Below are positions 25,926-36,032 of a DNA stretch of 59,461 nt, piece after piece; the stretch's first letter is position 1; every line of letters starts with the position of its first letter. The DNA is from Bacilli bacterium. GTDB taxonomy: Bacteria; Bacillota_I; Bacilli_A; RF39; UBA660. The notes under the pieces were generated by a model. It was not told the DNA's origin. It worked only from the letters and a program-made list of their open reading frames with translations, and did not search any database. The position numbers and the translations under genes were made by a program. The DNA lies in NCBI GenBank assembly GCA_900771805.1, contig CAAGPL010000042.1:1-59461 (forward strand). The letters run 5' to 3'.

Positions 25926-26368
25926 AATATGTCCTTACTATCTATAATGATTGTAACTGGGCCATCATTTAATAAACTAACTTTCATATCAGCTCCAAAA
26001 ATACCTTCAAAAACCTCAATACCATATTTTCTAAGTTCTAAATTAAAATATTCATAAAGCCTTTTGGCATCATTATAATTTAAAGCATCTGTAAAAGATG
26101 GCCTTCTACCATTTAATTTAGCATATAATGTAAATTGTGAAACAGATAAAATAGATGCATTAACATCTTTTAAAGATAAATTCATTTTTCCACTCTCATC
26201 TTCAAAAATTCTTAAATTAACAATCTTTTCAGCCATTTTTGAAAGTATATCTTCATTATCACCATTAGTAAAACCAACAAGTAATAAATAGCCATCATCA
26301 ATTTTTCCAGTTATTTTATCATCTACCTTACAAGATGCATTTTTACATCTTTGTACTACAACTCTCAT
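25922..26368 (-). CDS. dtd: D-aminoacyl-tRNA deacylase
   Basis: A 148-residue enzyme of normal length that removes D-amino acids (and glycine mischarged on tRNA-Ala) from tRNA. It has the conserved SQFTLYA motif near residue 79 and NDGPVTI near residue 136 that form the active pocket. It starts MRVVVQRCKNASC as in B. subtilis. Its start overlaps the rel stop (TAATG), and the rel-dtd order is conserved across Bacilli. Confidence 0.95.
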   Translation of the reverse strand: MRVVVQRCKNASCKVDDKITGKIDDGYLLLVGFTNGDNEDILSKMAEKIVNLRIFEDESGKMNLSLKDVNASILSVSQFTLYAKLNGRRPSFTDALNYNDAKRLYEYFNLELRKYGIEVFEGIFGADMKVSLLNDGPVTIIIDSKDIL

Positions 26369-28527
26369 TATTTAAAACCTCTTTCCACACTAGTTACATA
26401 CTGAAGCTGACTTAATTGTGAGATATAAGATTTTAATTTATCTAAATCCTCTATTAAAATATCTATATCATAAATATTATAATCTGTATTAACTATAGTA
26501 TTTACACTTTTAATTCCTATATTAAATGAAGTTGTCTTAGAAATTATATCTAAAAGTAAATTATCCTTTTTAATAGTATATATTAAAACATTTGCAACAT
26601 ACTTTTTATTACTATTTAAGTTCCAAGATGCACTAATTATCCTATCATTTATATCACATATATTATAACAATTCTTACGATGAATTGTAATTCCATTACC
26701 TTTTGATATATAGCCAACTATTTGATCTCCTTTAACAGGTTTACAACATCCACCGAAAGATACTTTTAAATCATCAATACCATCTATTATAATATCTCCA
26801 TTTGCTTCCATTTGTTTAGATGAATATTTAAGTACTTTATCAAGAACTCTTTTTTCTTCTTCTTTTTCACCTAATATAGTTTTTATAACACTTGTTGGAT
26901 TATACTTTCCAATACCTATTTCGTAATATAATTCATTTTCATTATTTAATCCTAAATCATCAAGTGCAATTGAAATCTTTTTATCATCCATAATATCATT
27001 AATAGATAATTTTTTCCTTCTTATTGTTTTAATTAACAAATCTTTTCCATCTTGAGTTACTTTTTCTTTATCAATTTTACTAAAAAAGGCTTTGATTTTA
27101 TTTTTAGCACTTGTTGTAAAACAAATATTAATCCATTCTTTAGAAGGACCTTTACTATTTTTATTAGTATTTATTTTTACAATGTCATTATTCTTAAGTT
27201 TATAATCAAGTGGTACTATATTATCATTTACTATAGCACCTATCATTTGATGACCAACACTTGTATGAACTCTGTATGCAAAATCAATAGGAGTTGAACC
27301 TATAGGAAGCTCAAAAACATCTCCCTTTGGTGTATATACATATATATTAGTTGGATTAAATACTTCATTTTTAACTGTATTTACAAATTCTTCACCCTCA
27401 ACTTGTTGTTCATTAAGTTCAATTATTGATCTAAATGATTTTAACTTTTGTTCCATTGCATTTACTTTATTTACACCATTTTCTTTGTAAGACCAGTGAG
27501 ATGCAAAACCATATTCTGCAACTTTATCCATATCATATGTTCTAATTTGTATTTCAAATAATTTTCCATCAACACCAAATACCGTGGTATGAAGAGATTG
27601 ATATCCATTTGCTTTAGGTCTTGCAATATAATCTTTAAATCTTTTAGGAACAGGTTTATACTTTGCATGAATAAGACCTAATGCTAAATAACATTCAGCT
27701 TCGGTATTAACTAAATATCTAAGTGCTAAAATATCATATATTTGATTAAACATCTTACCTTTTTGAAGCTTATTATAAATACTATATACACTTTTAGTTC
27801 TACCCTTCATCTCATGCTTAATATTATTTGAATCAAGTATTTTAGATACACTATCCATCATTTTTTCAACAGATTTATCAAGTTCTTGTCTAGATTCATT
27901 TAATTTTTCTAAAATATCATTATAAACGTCAGGCTTATAATATTTCAAAGATAAATCTTCTAATTCACTTTTAATATGATTGATACCTAAACGATGCGCA
28001 ATAGGTGCTAATATCTCTAGTGTTTCCTTTGCCTTTTCTTTTCTTTTACGCTCAGGAATAGCCCATAAAGTACGCATATTATGTAGTCTATCTGCAATTT
28101 TTAAAATAATAATTCTAACATCACCAGATAATCCAACTAATATCTTTTTATGATATGATGCTAAAGCCTCATTATCAGCTGATAGTGATAATTTATTTAT
28201 TCTAGATATTCCATCTACTAAATTTTTTATTTCATTACCAAATTCATTTTCCACATCTTCTAATTTAGTATCAGTAAAATTAATTACATCATGCAAAAGT
28301 GCAGTTGCAAGAGTTTGACTATCAGCATAAACCTCAGTTAATATCATAGCAACATTTAAAGGGTGTAAAATATAATCATCACCTGTTAACCTAAGCTGAC
28401 CACTATGAGCTTTAGATGCAAAAAGATATGCTTTTTTAATAAGATTTATTTCATCATCATTTTTAATATAAGTACTTGCTTTATTTAGAAGATCATCAAG
28501 AGTATATGCTTGCTCTTCTTGTTTCAA
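26368..28527 (-). CDS. rel: Rel/RSH (p)ppGpp synthetase with altered hydrolase motif
   Basis: A protein of about 719 residues with the full RSH layout: HD domain, synthetase (RFKDYIARPKANGYQSLHTTV, intact), TGS domain, helical region, zinc-finger (GGCCKPVKGD) and C-terminal ACT domain. It makes the alarmone (p)ppGpp. The HD domain keeps HP, HD and ADRLHNMRTL, but the HDxxED motif reads HDVINF, so both acidic residues needed for hydrolysis are gone. I choose a TTG start at 28527 behind GAGGTG; an ATG at 28566 lies inside secDF without a ribosome site. Confidence 0.92.
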   Translation of the reverse strand: MKQEEQAYTLDDLLNKASTYIKNDDEINLIKKAYLFASKAHSGQLRLTGDDYILHPLNVAMILTEVYADSQTLATALLHDVINFTDTKLEDVENEFGNEIKNLVDGISRINKLSLSADNEALASYHKKILVGLSGDVRIIILKIADRLHNMRTLWAIPERKRKEKAKETLEILAPIAHRLGINHIKSELEDLSLKYYKPDVYNDILEKLNESRQELDKSVEKMMDSVSKILDSNNIKHEMKGRTKSVYSIYNKLQKGKMFNQIYDILALRYLVNTEAECYLALGLIHAKYKPVPKRFKDYIARPKANGYQSLHTTVFGVDGKLFEIQIRTYDMDKVAEYGFASHWSYKENGVNKVNAMEQKLKSFRSIIELNEQQVEGEEFVNTVKNEVFNPTNIYVYTPKGDVFELPIGSTPIDFAYRVHTSVGHQMIGAIVNDNIVPLDYKLKNNDIVKINTNKNSKGPSKEWINICFTTSAKNKIKAFFSKIDKEKVTQDGKDLLIKTIRRKKLSINDIMDDKKISIALDDLGLNNENELYYEIGIGKYNPTSVIKTILGEKEEEKRVLDKVLKYSSKQMEANGDIIIDGIDDLKVSFGGCCKPVKGDQIVGYISKGNGITIHRKNCYNICDINDRIISASWNLNSNKKYVANVLIYTIKKDNLLLDIISKTTSFNIGIKSVNTIVNTDYNIYDIDILIEDLDKLKSYISQLSQLQYVTSVERGFK

Positions 28528-28543
28528 TTTATAACACCTCTTT

Positions 28544-30697
28544 TTATTTATAATTTTTCTTTTCAAATAAATACCATATTTGTCCTATTAGAATCAATGA
28601 AGAATAAAAACCAAATATTAAACCAAAAATAATTGCAAAATTAAATGTAAGAATTCCTTTTGAACCCAACATTATTAAACAAATAACAGGAATTAATGTT
28701 GTAAGAGTTGTAAATAATGATCTAATAAATGTTTGACTAACACTTATATTTACTATTTCTTTAAGTTTTTCCTTTGTAATTTTTCCTTTATTAGTATTAA
28801 TATTTTCTCTTATTCTATCAAAAACTACTATAGTATTATTAATAGAATATCCGATAATTGTTAAAATAGCAGCTATAAAAATAACATTTACTTCTATTTT
28901 GAATATTGAAAATAATATCATAACAGCAAGTACATCGTGAACTAATGCTATAATAGATGAAATTGCATAACTAAATTTAAATCTAATTGATATATAAATT
29001 ATTATTGCAATAGCAGCAATTATAACTGAATAAAAAGCATTTTTAATTAAATCTTGTTTAACAATATCAGTAACTACATTAATTTCAGTTTTAGCATTAT
29101 ATTTTTCACTAAAATAATTATTAACCTTATTAATTCCGTCTTCTTTAAGCTCTGAATTTAATCTTACATATATAATATCATTTTCTTGCTTTTCAATAGA
29201 TACAATATCATAATTAAGTTTTTTAAAATCTTTTTTTATCTTTTCTACTGTAATATTACTAGCTTTAATTGAAACATCAGAACCAGATCTAAAATCTATG
29301 CCTAAATTAAAACCATTTAGTAATAAAAATACTATTCCAATGATTAAATATGTTCCTGTTATAATAAAGCATTTTTTAGTTATTTTAATAACATCAAAAT
29401 TTATTTTAGATTCCCTATTTTTCTTTTTAAATCTTATAAATTTATTTGGTTTCTCATTAAAATAATTAGTCTTTACAAATTTAGTTAATAATATTCTATT
29501 AATAAATACCATTATAAACATAGTTGCAAAAATAGTAATCATAAGCATAGTTGCAAAACCTTTAATAGAACTTTCACCAAATATAAATAATACTATAGCA
29601 ACAATTAAAGTAGTTATATTAGCATCAAAAATAGAACTCCAAGATTCACTTATTCCTTCTTTTAAAGCAGTTTTAAGAGTATTATTATTTAATAAAGATT
29701 CTTTTATACGCTCATTTGTAATAACACAAGAATCAACAGCCATACCAATACCTAAAACTAAAGCTGCAATACCAGGAAGTGTTAAAACACCACCTACAAG
29801 CCAGAAAATACCCATTACAATAAGCATATATAAAATTAATAATAAACCTTCTATAAAACCAGAAAATTTATATAGAATACTCATAAATAAAATTACTAAA
29901 ATTGTTCCTATTAAACCTGCCATAAATGTCTTTTCTAAAACACCTTTACCATAAGAAGCATTAACATTTTGACTTGAAATCTCCTTAAGTTTAGTTGAAA
30001 TAGAACCAGCATTAATACTAGAAGCTAATGCCTCAGCCTCTTCTTTTTCAAAATTTCCTGTTATTATAACATCTGATGAAAAGCCTTGAGAAACCGTTGC
30101 AGCAGATAAACACATACTATTATCACTACCACAAGTATCCTTATCCTTTGTATAGGAATTTACACCTTCCTCAAAGTTATACCATATAACCATTATATTA
30201 CTGCCACTTTTTTTCTTACTTACCTTTGTAGTAGCTTCTAAAAATTTTTCGTTATCCTTTACTTTTAAAGATATAGCAGGCTTACCAGAATCATCATATG
30301 ATAATTTTGCACCACTTAGAACACTAGAATCCATTAACAAATTATCATTAATATCCCTAAAAGATATATTAGCAACATTTGATAAAACCTTTCTAGCACC
30401 TTCGATATCAGTTACCCCAGCAAGCTTTACTCTTATTCTATCATTACCTTCCATGGTAATTTCTGGTTCAGAAACACCTAAAGAGTCTACATTTCTCTTT
30501 AAAATATCATATGTACTAGACATATCATTACTAGTTAGCTTTTTTCCGTCACTTCGCTTTACCTGATATAAAACTTCAAACCCACCCTTTAAATCAAGAC
30601 CAAATTTTAAGTCTTTAAATAGTGGTATATAAATTAGACTAAATAAAGCAATTACCACGAAAAAAACACTTATTCTTTTAATAAAACTTTTTTTCAT
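28544..30697 (-). CDS. secDF: Protein translocase subunit SecDF (fused)
   Basis: A 717-residue natural fusion of SecD and SecF with 12 predicted helices, as in B. subtilis. The SecD half has FGLDLKGG near residue 35 and a periplasmic-type P1 domain; the SecF half begins near residue 425 with LGIDFRSGSDV. SecDF uses the proton gradient to complete protein export through SecYEG. It heads the secDF-rel-dtd-AI-2E gene string; the rel start follows after 16 bases. AGAGG lies before the ATG. Confidence 0.95.
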   Translation of the reverse strand: MKKSFIKRISVFFVVIALFSLIYIPLFKDLKFGLDLKGGFEVLYQVKRSDGKKLTSNDMSSTYDILKRNVDSLGVSEPEITMEGNDRIRVKLAGVTDIEGARKVLSNVANISFRDINDNLLMDSSVLSGAKLSYDDSGKPAISLKVKDNEKFLEATTKVSKKKSGSNIMVIWYNFEEGVNSYTKDKDTCGSDNSMCLSAATVSQGFSSDVIITGNFEKEEAEALASSINAGSISTKLKEISSQNVNASYGKGVLEKTFMAGLIGTILVILFMSILYKFSGFIEGLLLILYMLIVMGIFWLVGGVLTLPGIAALVLGIGMAVDSCVITNERIKESLLNNNTLKTALKEGISESWSSIFDANITTLIVAIVLFIFGESSIKGFATMLMITIFATMFIMVFINRILLTKFVKTNYFNEKPNKFIRFKKKNRESKINFDVIKITKKCFIITGTYLIIGIVFLLLNGFNLGIDFRSGSDVSIKASNITVEKIKKDFKKLNYDIVSIEKQENDIIYVRLNSELKEDGINKVNNYFSEKYNAKTEINVVTDIVKQDLIKNAFYSVIIAAIAIIIYISIRFKFSYAISSIIALVHDVLAVMILFSIFKIEVNVIFIAAILTIIGYSINNTIVVFDRIRENINTNKGKITKEKLKEIVNISVSQTFIRSLFTTLTTLIPVICLIMLGSKGILTFNFAIIFGLIFGFYSSLILIGQIWYLFEKKNYK

Positions 30698-30829
30698 AAT
30701 TTTTCCTCTTTCTATAGTTGTATTAACAAGTATATATTATTACTTATCACAATAAATATTATATAACATATACATACTAAAATCAAAGATAAAAGTAAAA
30801 TAAATATCAAAATAATCATATAATCTAAC

Positions 30830-32116
30830 ATGATTAAATTTAAAGACAATAAATTAATTAAAAATATTATTATTTTATTAATATCCGGTTTAATAACTAA
30901 AATTATAGGAATGTTTGGAAAAATTATCTATACAAGAATATCTGGTATAAACATTGTAAGTTTATATACAATGCTTACACCAACTCTTATGCTTATTATA
31001 ACAATCTGTCAATTTTCACTTCCGTTATCAATTAGCAAAATAGTTGCAGAAGAAAAATATGATGATAAAAAGATATTACTTGCAGCTTTTAAAATTGGCT
31101 ATACAATAGATATTATATTAATGACTTTAGTTTTAATATTATCTAGAAAACTATCTATAATTCTTAAAAATGAAATACTATTTAAACCAATATTATCTAT
31201 AATATTTATAATACCTTTTATTACAACAACTAGTATACAAAAAGGATTTTTAAATGGAAAAGAAAAAATGTTACCTAATTCTATATCAAATATTATAGAA
31301 GAAATAGTTAAAATTATTTTAATTATTTTTATATTACCAATTTCTATTAGTATTTCAAATGAGATTGCACTAATTTTTATTATATTATTTAACATGATAA
31401 CAGAATTTATAAGTATACTAATATTAAATATAGAAATTAAAAAATATATAAAAAATAAAAAGACAAAATATGATAAAAATATAGAAAAAGAAATTATTAA
31501 CATATCACTTCCTACAACCTTAATTAGGTTAATAGGAACTTTAGGTTTTTTTCTAGAACCAATTATTCTAAATTATACCTTAACTAAAAATGGATTTAAC
31601 AAAGAATATATATTATTAGAATATGGAATAATAAATTCATATATAATTCCAATTTTAAGTATGCCATCCTTCTTTTTTTTATCTATTTCATCTGCACTTC
31701 TTCCAAATTTAACAAAAGAATATAAAAATAAAAATTATAAAAAATATAATGATAAAATGACAAAATTAACTATAACATCAGTAATAATTGGAATTATAGT
31801 ACTCATTATTTTACTAGTTTTTCCAAATGAAATATTAAATTTAATATATAAGCAAACATATGGTATAAATTATTTATATATACTAGGTCCATTTTTTATT
31901 TTCTTATACTTAAATCCTACTATGCAAGCAGCTATTTTATCAGCTGGAAAAACTAATAAATTATTTTTAATTAGTATTATATCAAATATAATTAAATACA
32001 CTCTACTATTTATCTTAGGACTTTTTGGCTTTGGAATTTATAGTTTAATATTTTCTATTATAACAGGTATAGTAATAAGTACTATTTTAAGCTTTTATTT
32101 TGTTATAAAAAAATAA
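30830..32116 (+). CDS. spoVB: SpoVB/MurJ-like MOP-family lipid flippase
   Basis: A 428-residue protein with about 12-14 hydrophobic segments of the polysaccharide exporter (MOP) superfamily. The first part (LLISGLITKIIGMFGKIIYTR) resembles SpoVB, which is needed for spore cortex synthesis. It is shorter than B. subtilis SpoVB (about 518 residues). Its place beside secDF and near yrzE/tgt/queA matches the spoVB locus of B. subtilis. No good ribosome site is visible. A general lipid-linked oligosaccharide flippase role is the alternative. Confidence 0.75.
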   Translation: MIKFKDNKLIKNIIILLISGLITKIIGMFGKIIYTRISGINIVSLYTMLTPTLMLIITICQFSLPLSISKIVAEEKYDDKKILLAAFKIGYTIDIILMTLVLILSRKLSIILKNEILFKPILSIIFIIPFITTTSIQKGFLNGKEKMLPNSISNIIEEIVKIILIIFILPISISISNEIALIFIILFNMITEFISILILNIEIKKYIKNKKTKYDKNIEKEIINISLPTTLIRLIGTLGFFLEPIILNYTLTKNGFNKEYILLEYGIINSYIIPILSMPSFFFLSISSALLPNLTKEYKNKNYKKYNDKMTKLTITSVIIGIIVLIILLVFPNEILNLIYKQTYGINYLYILGPFFIFLYLNPTMQAAILSAGKTNKLFLISIISNIIKYTLLFILGLFGFGIYSLIFSIITGIVISTILSFYFVIKK

Positions 32117-32133
32117 AAGGTATAAAACCCTTT
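32107..32133 (-). terminator. Convergent terminator between spoVB and an anchored protein
   Basis: Short stem AAAGG/CCTTT with a T-rich tail on the minus strand; modest strength. Confidence 0.5.
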
Positions 32134-32878
32134 ATTCTTTATCATTTGAAGTTAAAGTACATGTAAAACCTTTATTAGTATATGCTTCATTTAAAGATAA
32201 ATAAGTATCAGATATTGTTGGCATAACATATAACATGCCTTCACTACCTTCTTTATTTAATTCTATATTATTTTTTGTATAATCAGTTTTAACATTAAAA
32301 GAAAAACCCTTTTCATTTTTCTCAAAAGTAATATTATTAGCTAAACTATTAGAATTATTTATATAAAAACTTTCATACATACTTGTTAAGTCATTAACAA
32401 TTTCTCCAGATTCATCTAAGTTAGATACAACAACATAATTAAATTCACTATTTAATAGTTTTTCATTATTATAATATAAATTATATGTAACAGTTTGACT
32501 TTCAGCATCACTTTTTAATGAATAATTACAAGTTAAAATACCACCTTTTTCTTGATTAGTATCAGGTTTTGAAACAGTAGTGTTAGGCTTTATCTCTTTA
32601 TTTTCTTTTCCAATTTCACTTTTATTATTTATATAATATAAACCAAGTAATACTAAAATAGATAATAAAACACCTATAAATGTATAATTAGTTTTTTTAG
32701 ATGTCATTAATACCTCATCATTCGTTACTGGATCTATTACAACAGTATTATTAATTGCACCATCATATAATTCATCAAGATTTATTTCTCTTGTAACATT
32801 ATAAGGTTCATTATCAGGCTTCATATCATTATTTATATTGTTAATATTTTCTTCTTTTTTATTTTCTTTATCATCCAT
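32132..32878 (-). CDS. Single-pass membrane protein with extracellular Cys-bracketed domain
   Basis: A 248-residue protein I cannot name. It has an acidic Asn/Asp-rich cytoplasmic N-terminus, one transmembrane helix near residues 68-84 and an extracellular domain that opens with LTCNYSLKS and closes with GFTCTLTS. The two cysteines could form a disulphide. The same plan is seen in the 234-residue protein at 36033-36737. The domain resembles DUF1307/YehR-like lipoprotein folds in shape only. Confidence 0.6.
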   Translation of the reverse strand: MDDKENKKEENINNINNDMKPDNEPYNVTREINLDELYDGAINNTVVIDPVTNDEVLMTSKKTNYTFIGVLLSILVLLGLYYINNKSEIGKENKEIKPNTTVSKPDTNQEKGGILTCNYSLKSDAESQTVTYNLYYNNEKLLNSEFNYVVVSNLDESGEIVNDLTSMYESFYINNSNSLANNITFEKNEKGFSFNVKTDYTKNNIELNKEGSEGMLYVMPTISDTYLSLNEAYTNKGFTCTLTSNDKE

Positions 32879-32931
32879 ATTATTACCTCACATTATTATA
32901 ATAACACAAGTTTTTTTATTTAAAAATATTT

Positions 32932-33771
32932 TTATATTTTTTTAGCAATTTTTTCACCTAATTTAACATATGTCTCAAATCCATTTAAAGAATTAGTTAA
33001 AATATCTTTATCTATTTTTAAAATATTTTCTTTAACAACTACAATAACTGTTGAACCTCCATACATAAAATAACCTTTCTCATCCCATTTTTTAAACGAT
33101 TTAAGATTATTATTAACTATTTTTCCAACTAATAAAGCTCCCACTTCTATATAAACCATTTTATCAAATTCATTTGTCTTTAATATAGAACATTCTCTTT
33201 CATTTTCTTTAAAAACTTTAAAATTATCATATGATACTGGATTAACACTATTAAAGAAACCATGCAATCTATATTTTCTTATCAGCTTACCAGTTGCATT
33301 ATAATAATATCTATGATAATCACAAGGTGATAGTCTAAATACAAAAACATAACCATTATTATATTCTTTAGCTAACTCATCATCGTTTATTATTGAACTT
33401 AAATTATAGGTAGAATTTTTTACTTTAAATGTTAGTTTATCATCTATCTTATATACAGTAAGTTTAGAATCACAAACAGCTGCAAAAACATCTTTATCAT
33501 TATTAAGCTTTCTTTTATCTTTTTTTATTTTTCTTATAAAAAAATCATTAAAACTATTATAATTTTTATCTTCATAATCAGTTAAATCAATTTTATTATT
33601 TAAAACAAATCTTTTAATTAAAATCTTAGATAGCCTAGAATCCATAAATTTTCCCATAATAGACGATATTTTATTATTTTTAACAAGCGGTTTTAAAATT
33701 ATTCTACCTAAGTAAGTATTATATAAAAAGGATAATCCTAAATTCGGATTATCTTTATAAGGTTTTCTCAT
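32932..33771 (-). CDS. psd: Phosphatidylserine decarboxylase
   Basis: About 279 residues; makes phosphatidylethanolamine from phosphatidylserine using a pyruvoyl group formed by self-cleavage. The cleavage motif is GGST near the C-terminal end (YFMYGGSTVIV), and DYHRYYY holds the catalytic His. I start at the ATG at 33771, which shares a base with the pssA stop (TAATG); a longer reading frame overlapping pssA is not used. Together with pssA this gives the complete PE pathway from CDP-diacylglycerol. Confidence 0.88.
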   Translation of the reverse strand: MRKPYKDNPNLGLSFLYNTYLGRIILKPLVKNNKISSIMGKFMDSRLSKILIKRFVLNNKIDLTDYEDKNYNSFNDFFIRKIKKDKRKLNNDKDVFAAVCDSKLTVYKIDDKLTFKVKNSTYNLSSIINDDELAKEYNNGYVFVFRLSPCDYHRYYYNATGKLIRKYRLHGFFNSVNPVSYDNFKVFKENERECSILKTNEFDKMVYIEVGALLVGKIVNNNLKSFKKWDEKGYFMYGGSTVIVVVKENILKIDKDILTNSLNGFETYVKLGEKIAKKI

Positions 33772-34403
33772 TATCTCATTGCCGCTGATATAATAGCTAT
33801 TTCTATTACCGCTAAAATAGAACATATAACATACCATAAACCAGCAGGTTTTTTAATTTTAATATTAAGTACAAATAAAATTGCAGTCATAAGCATAACA
33901 AGTGGATATGCTTTAACAAAAACACTTGGATGCATAAATATATTTAAATTATAAGTAAATGGCAAAATAATTGCTATACTAGTTACTGGAAGACCAAAAT
34001 AATAAGAAACTTTTTCTTTTTTCTTCTTATTAAATACTGTTTTTTCTTCTGCTAATACATTAAAATAAGCAAGTCTAATAACTGCAGCTAAACCATATAT
34101 TATATATATTAAAATATTTAATTTACTTGTAAACCCCATAGAAATTCCTAAAACTATTGGAAAAACACCAAAAGATACTGTATCAACTAATGAATCAATT
34201 TGAATTCCAAACTTTTTTTCTAAATCACTTCTTTTACAAGCTCTTGCAACTGTTCCATCAAACATGTCACAAACACCAGATAAAATAAGACACATAATTC
34301 CAGCTGGAATGTGTCCTAAAAATGATAAAACCATTCCTGTTACAGAAAAAGCAAGGCCTATATAAGTAAGTAAAACTGACATTCCATAAAAACCTATAAA
34401 CAT
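33771..34403 (-). CDS. pssA: CDP-diacylglycerol--serine O-phosphatidyltransferase
   Basis: A 210-residue integral membrane enzyme of the CDP-alcohol phosphotransferase family. The signature is complete: MFDGTVARACKRSDLEKKFG then DSLVD, i.e. D-G-x2-A-R-x9-G-x3-D-x3-D. It condenses CDP-diacylglycerol with serine to form phosphatidylserine, which the coupled psd product then decarboxylates. AAGGAG precedes the ATG. Confidence 0.9.
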   Translation of the reverse strand: MFIGFYGMSVLLTYIGLAFSVTGMVLSFLGHIPAGIMCLILSGVCDMFDGTVARACKRSDLEKKFGIQIDSLVDTVSFGVFPIVLGISMGFTSKLNILIYIIYGLAAVIRLAYFNVLAEEKTVFNKKKKEKVSYYFGLPVTSIAIILPFTYNLNIFMHPSVFVKAYPLVMLMTAILFVLNIKIKKPAGLWYVICSILAVIEIAIISAAMR

Positions 34404-34463
34404 AATTACTACTCCTTTTCTATTTAATAAGATAATTGTAACATAAAAAGAAATTTAAATAAA

Positions 34464-34487
34464 CAAAAAAAGAAGATTATCCTTCTT
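34464..34487 (-). terminator. Terminator after lysS
   Basis: Minus-strand stem AAGAAG/CTTCTT followed by seven Ts, overlapping the lysS stop. Confidence 0.75.
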
Positions 34488-35973
34488 TTTTCTCATTTGG
34501 ATTGTCAATTTCAGGTTTCATCAAAGGGAATAATACTACATCTCTTATAGATGGTTGATTATAAATAATCATCATCAATCTATCAATTCCAAAACCTAAT
34601 CCTGAAATTGGAGGCATACCTTGTTCCATTGCTAGCATAAAGTTTTCATCTAAATCCATAGTTTCATCATCACCTTGTGCTTTAGCCTTTAATTGATCTT
34701 CAAAAGTTTTTCTTTGAGTAAGTGGATTAACTAACTCAGAATATGCTTTACAAAGTTCACTACCACATGCTACAACTTGAAATACATCAATTATTCTACT
34801 GTCATTATCATTTCTTCTAGCAAGAGGAATAAGCATTGCAGGATAATTATACATAATAGTAGGTTGAATAATTTCTTCACGAATCTTTTTCTTATAAACA
34901 AAGTCAACTATTTGACTAACAGATTTATATTCTTCTAATTCCTCATAAGTAAATAAACCTTTTTCAACAATCTTATCTTTTAATTCTTTAGGTTCTTCAA
35001 TCATAAGGAAATCAAATCCAAAAATCTTACGCATTTCTTCTACATAATTTATTCTATCCCAATTTTCCTTACCAAAATCTAAAGTTACTCCTTGGTATTC
35101 TATTTTTGTTGTTCCAACAAGTCTAATTAATAATGCTTTAATAAACTTTTGATAAAAATTTATATTATCTTCAAAATTCCAATAAGATGCATACCACTCA
35201 ACTTGAGTAAATTCTTGTAAATGTTGTGTATCCATTCCTTCATTTCTAAAACATTTTGCAACTTCATATACTTTATCAAAACCACCTGCTATACATTGTT
35301 TTAAATATGTTTCTGGTGCTATTCTTAAATTACAATCTATATCAAGAGCATTATGATGAGTATAAAATGGTTTTGCAGCAGCACCACATACAGCAGTTTG
35401 AAGTATTGGTGTTTCAACTTCTAAAAATCCATTTTGTCCAAGAAATTCATGTATAAATGCATATAACTTACTTCTTCCTAAAAATACGCGTCTTGCTTCT
35501 TCATTTGATATTAAATCAACATATCTTTGACGATATTTTAATTCTGTATCATTAAGTCCATGAAATTTATCAGGTAAAGGACGTAATGCTTTACCTAAAA
35601 ATGCAAAATCATTAACTCTTAATGTTTTCTCACCAGTTTGTGTTGTAAATATTTCACCTTCTGCACCTATAAAATCTCCTGTATCAATTTGTTTTTTAAA
35701 GAAACTATATTTTTCCTCACCAACTATATCAATTCTAAGTTCAAGTTGCATAGAACCTTCTAAATCTCTTATTCTAATAAAGCTTAATTTACCCATTTTT
35801 CTTGCAAAAACAATTCTACCTGCTACTTTAACATTAGTTACACCATCATCTAATAAAAAAGCTTCTTTTAAAGAATGTGTTTTTTCATACTTTTCTGGGT
35901 ATGGGTTACATATTTTTTTTATTTCTTCTAATTTTCCTCTTCTAACTATTTCTTGCTCTGTTAATTCTCTCAA
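34477..35973 (-). CDS. lysS: Lysyl-tRNA synthetase (class II)
   Basis: A 498-residue class II LysRS. It has the N-terminal OB-fold anticodon domain, then motif 1, motif 2 (FRNEGMDTQHLQEFTQVEWY), a lysine-binding region with RNDNDSRIIDVFQ, and motif 3 GLGFGIDRLMM. Length is normal for bacterial LysRS. It starts with TTG, well spaced from AAAGGAG. It is transcribed alone; no T-box is visible upstream. Confidence 0.95.
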   Translation of the reverse strand: MRELTEQEIVRRGKLEEIKKICNPYPEKYEKTHSLKEAFLLDDGVTNVKVAGRIVFARKMGKLSFIRIRDLEGSMQLELRIDIVGEEKYSFFKKQIDTGDFIGAEGEIFTTQTGEKTLRVNDFAFLGKALRPLPDKFHGLNDTELKYRQRYVDLISNEEARRVFLGRSKLYAFIHEFLGQNGFLEVETPILQTAVCGAAAKPFYTHHNALDIDCNLRIAPETYLKQCIAGGFDKVYEVAKCFRNEGMDTQHLQEFTQVEWYASYWNFEDNINFYQKFIKALLIRLVGTTKIEYQGVTLDFGKENWDRINYVEEMRKIFGFDFLMIEEPKELKDKIVEKGLFTYEELEEYKSVSQIVDFVYKKKIREEIIQPTIMYNYPAMLIPLARRNDNDSRIIDVFQVVACGSELCKAYSELVNPLTQRKTFEDQLKAKAQGDDETMDLDENFMLAMEQGMPPISGLGFGIDRLMMIIYNQPSIRDVVLFPLMKPEIDNPNEKKEG

Positions 35974-36032
35974 GATACTTCAACTCCTTTGCTTTTGATA
36001 TTATATCACAATTTCAAGATAATTAAATATTT

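Noticed and set aside
28527..28566. Rel start at the ATG at 28566
   Set aside because: That ATG lies inside the end of secDF without a ribosome site; the TTG at 28527 has GAGGTG seven bases upstream.
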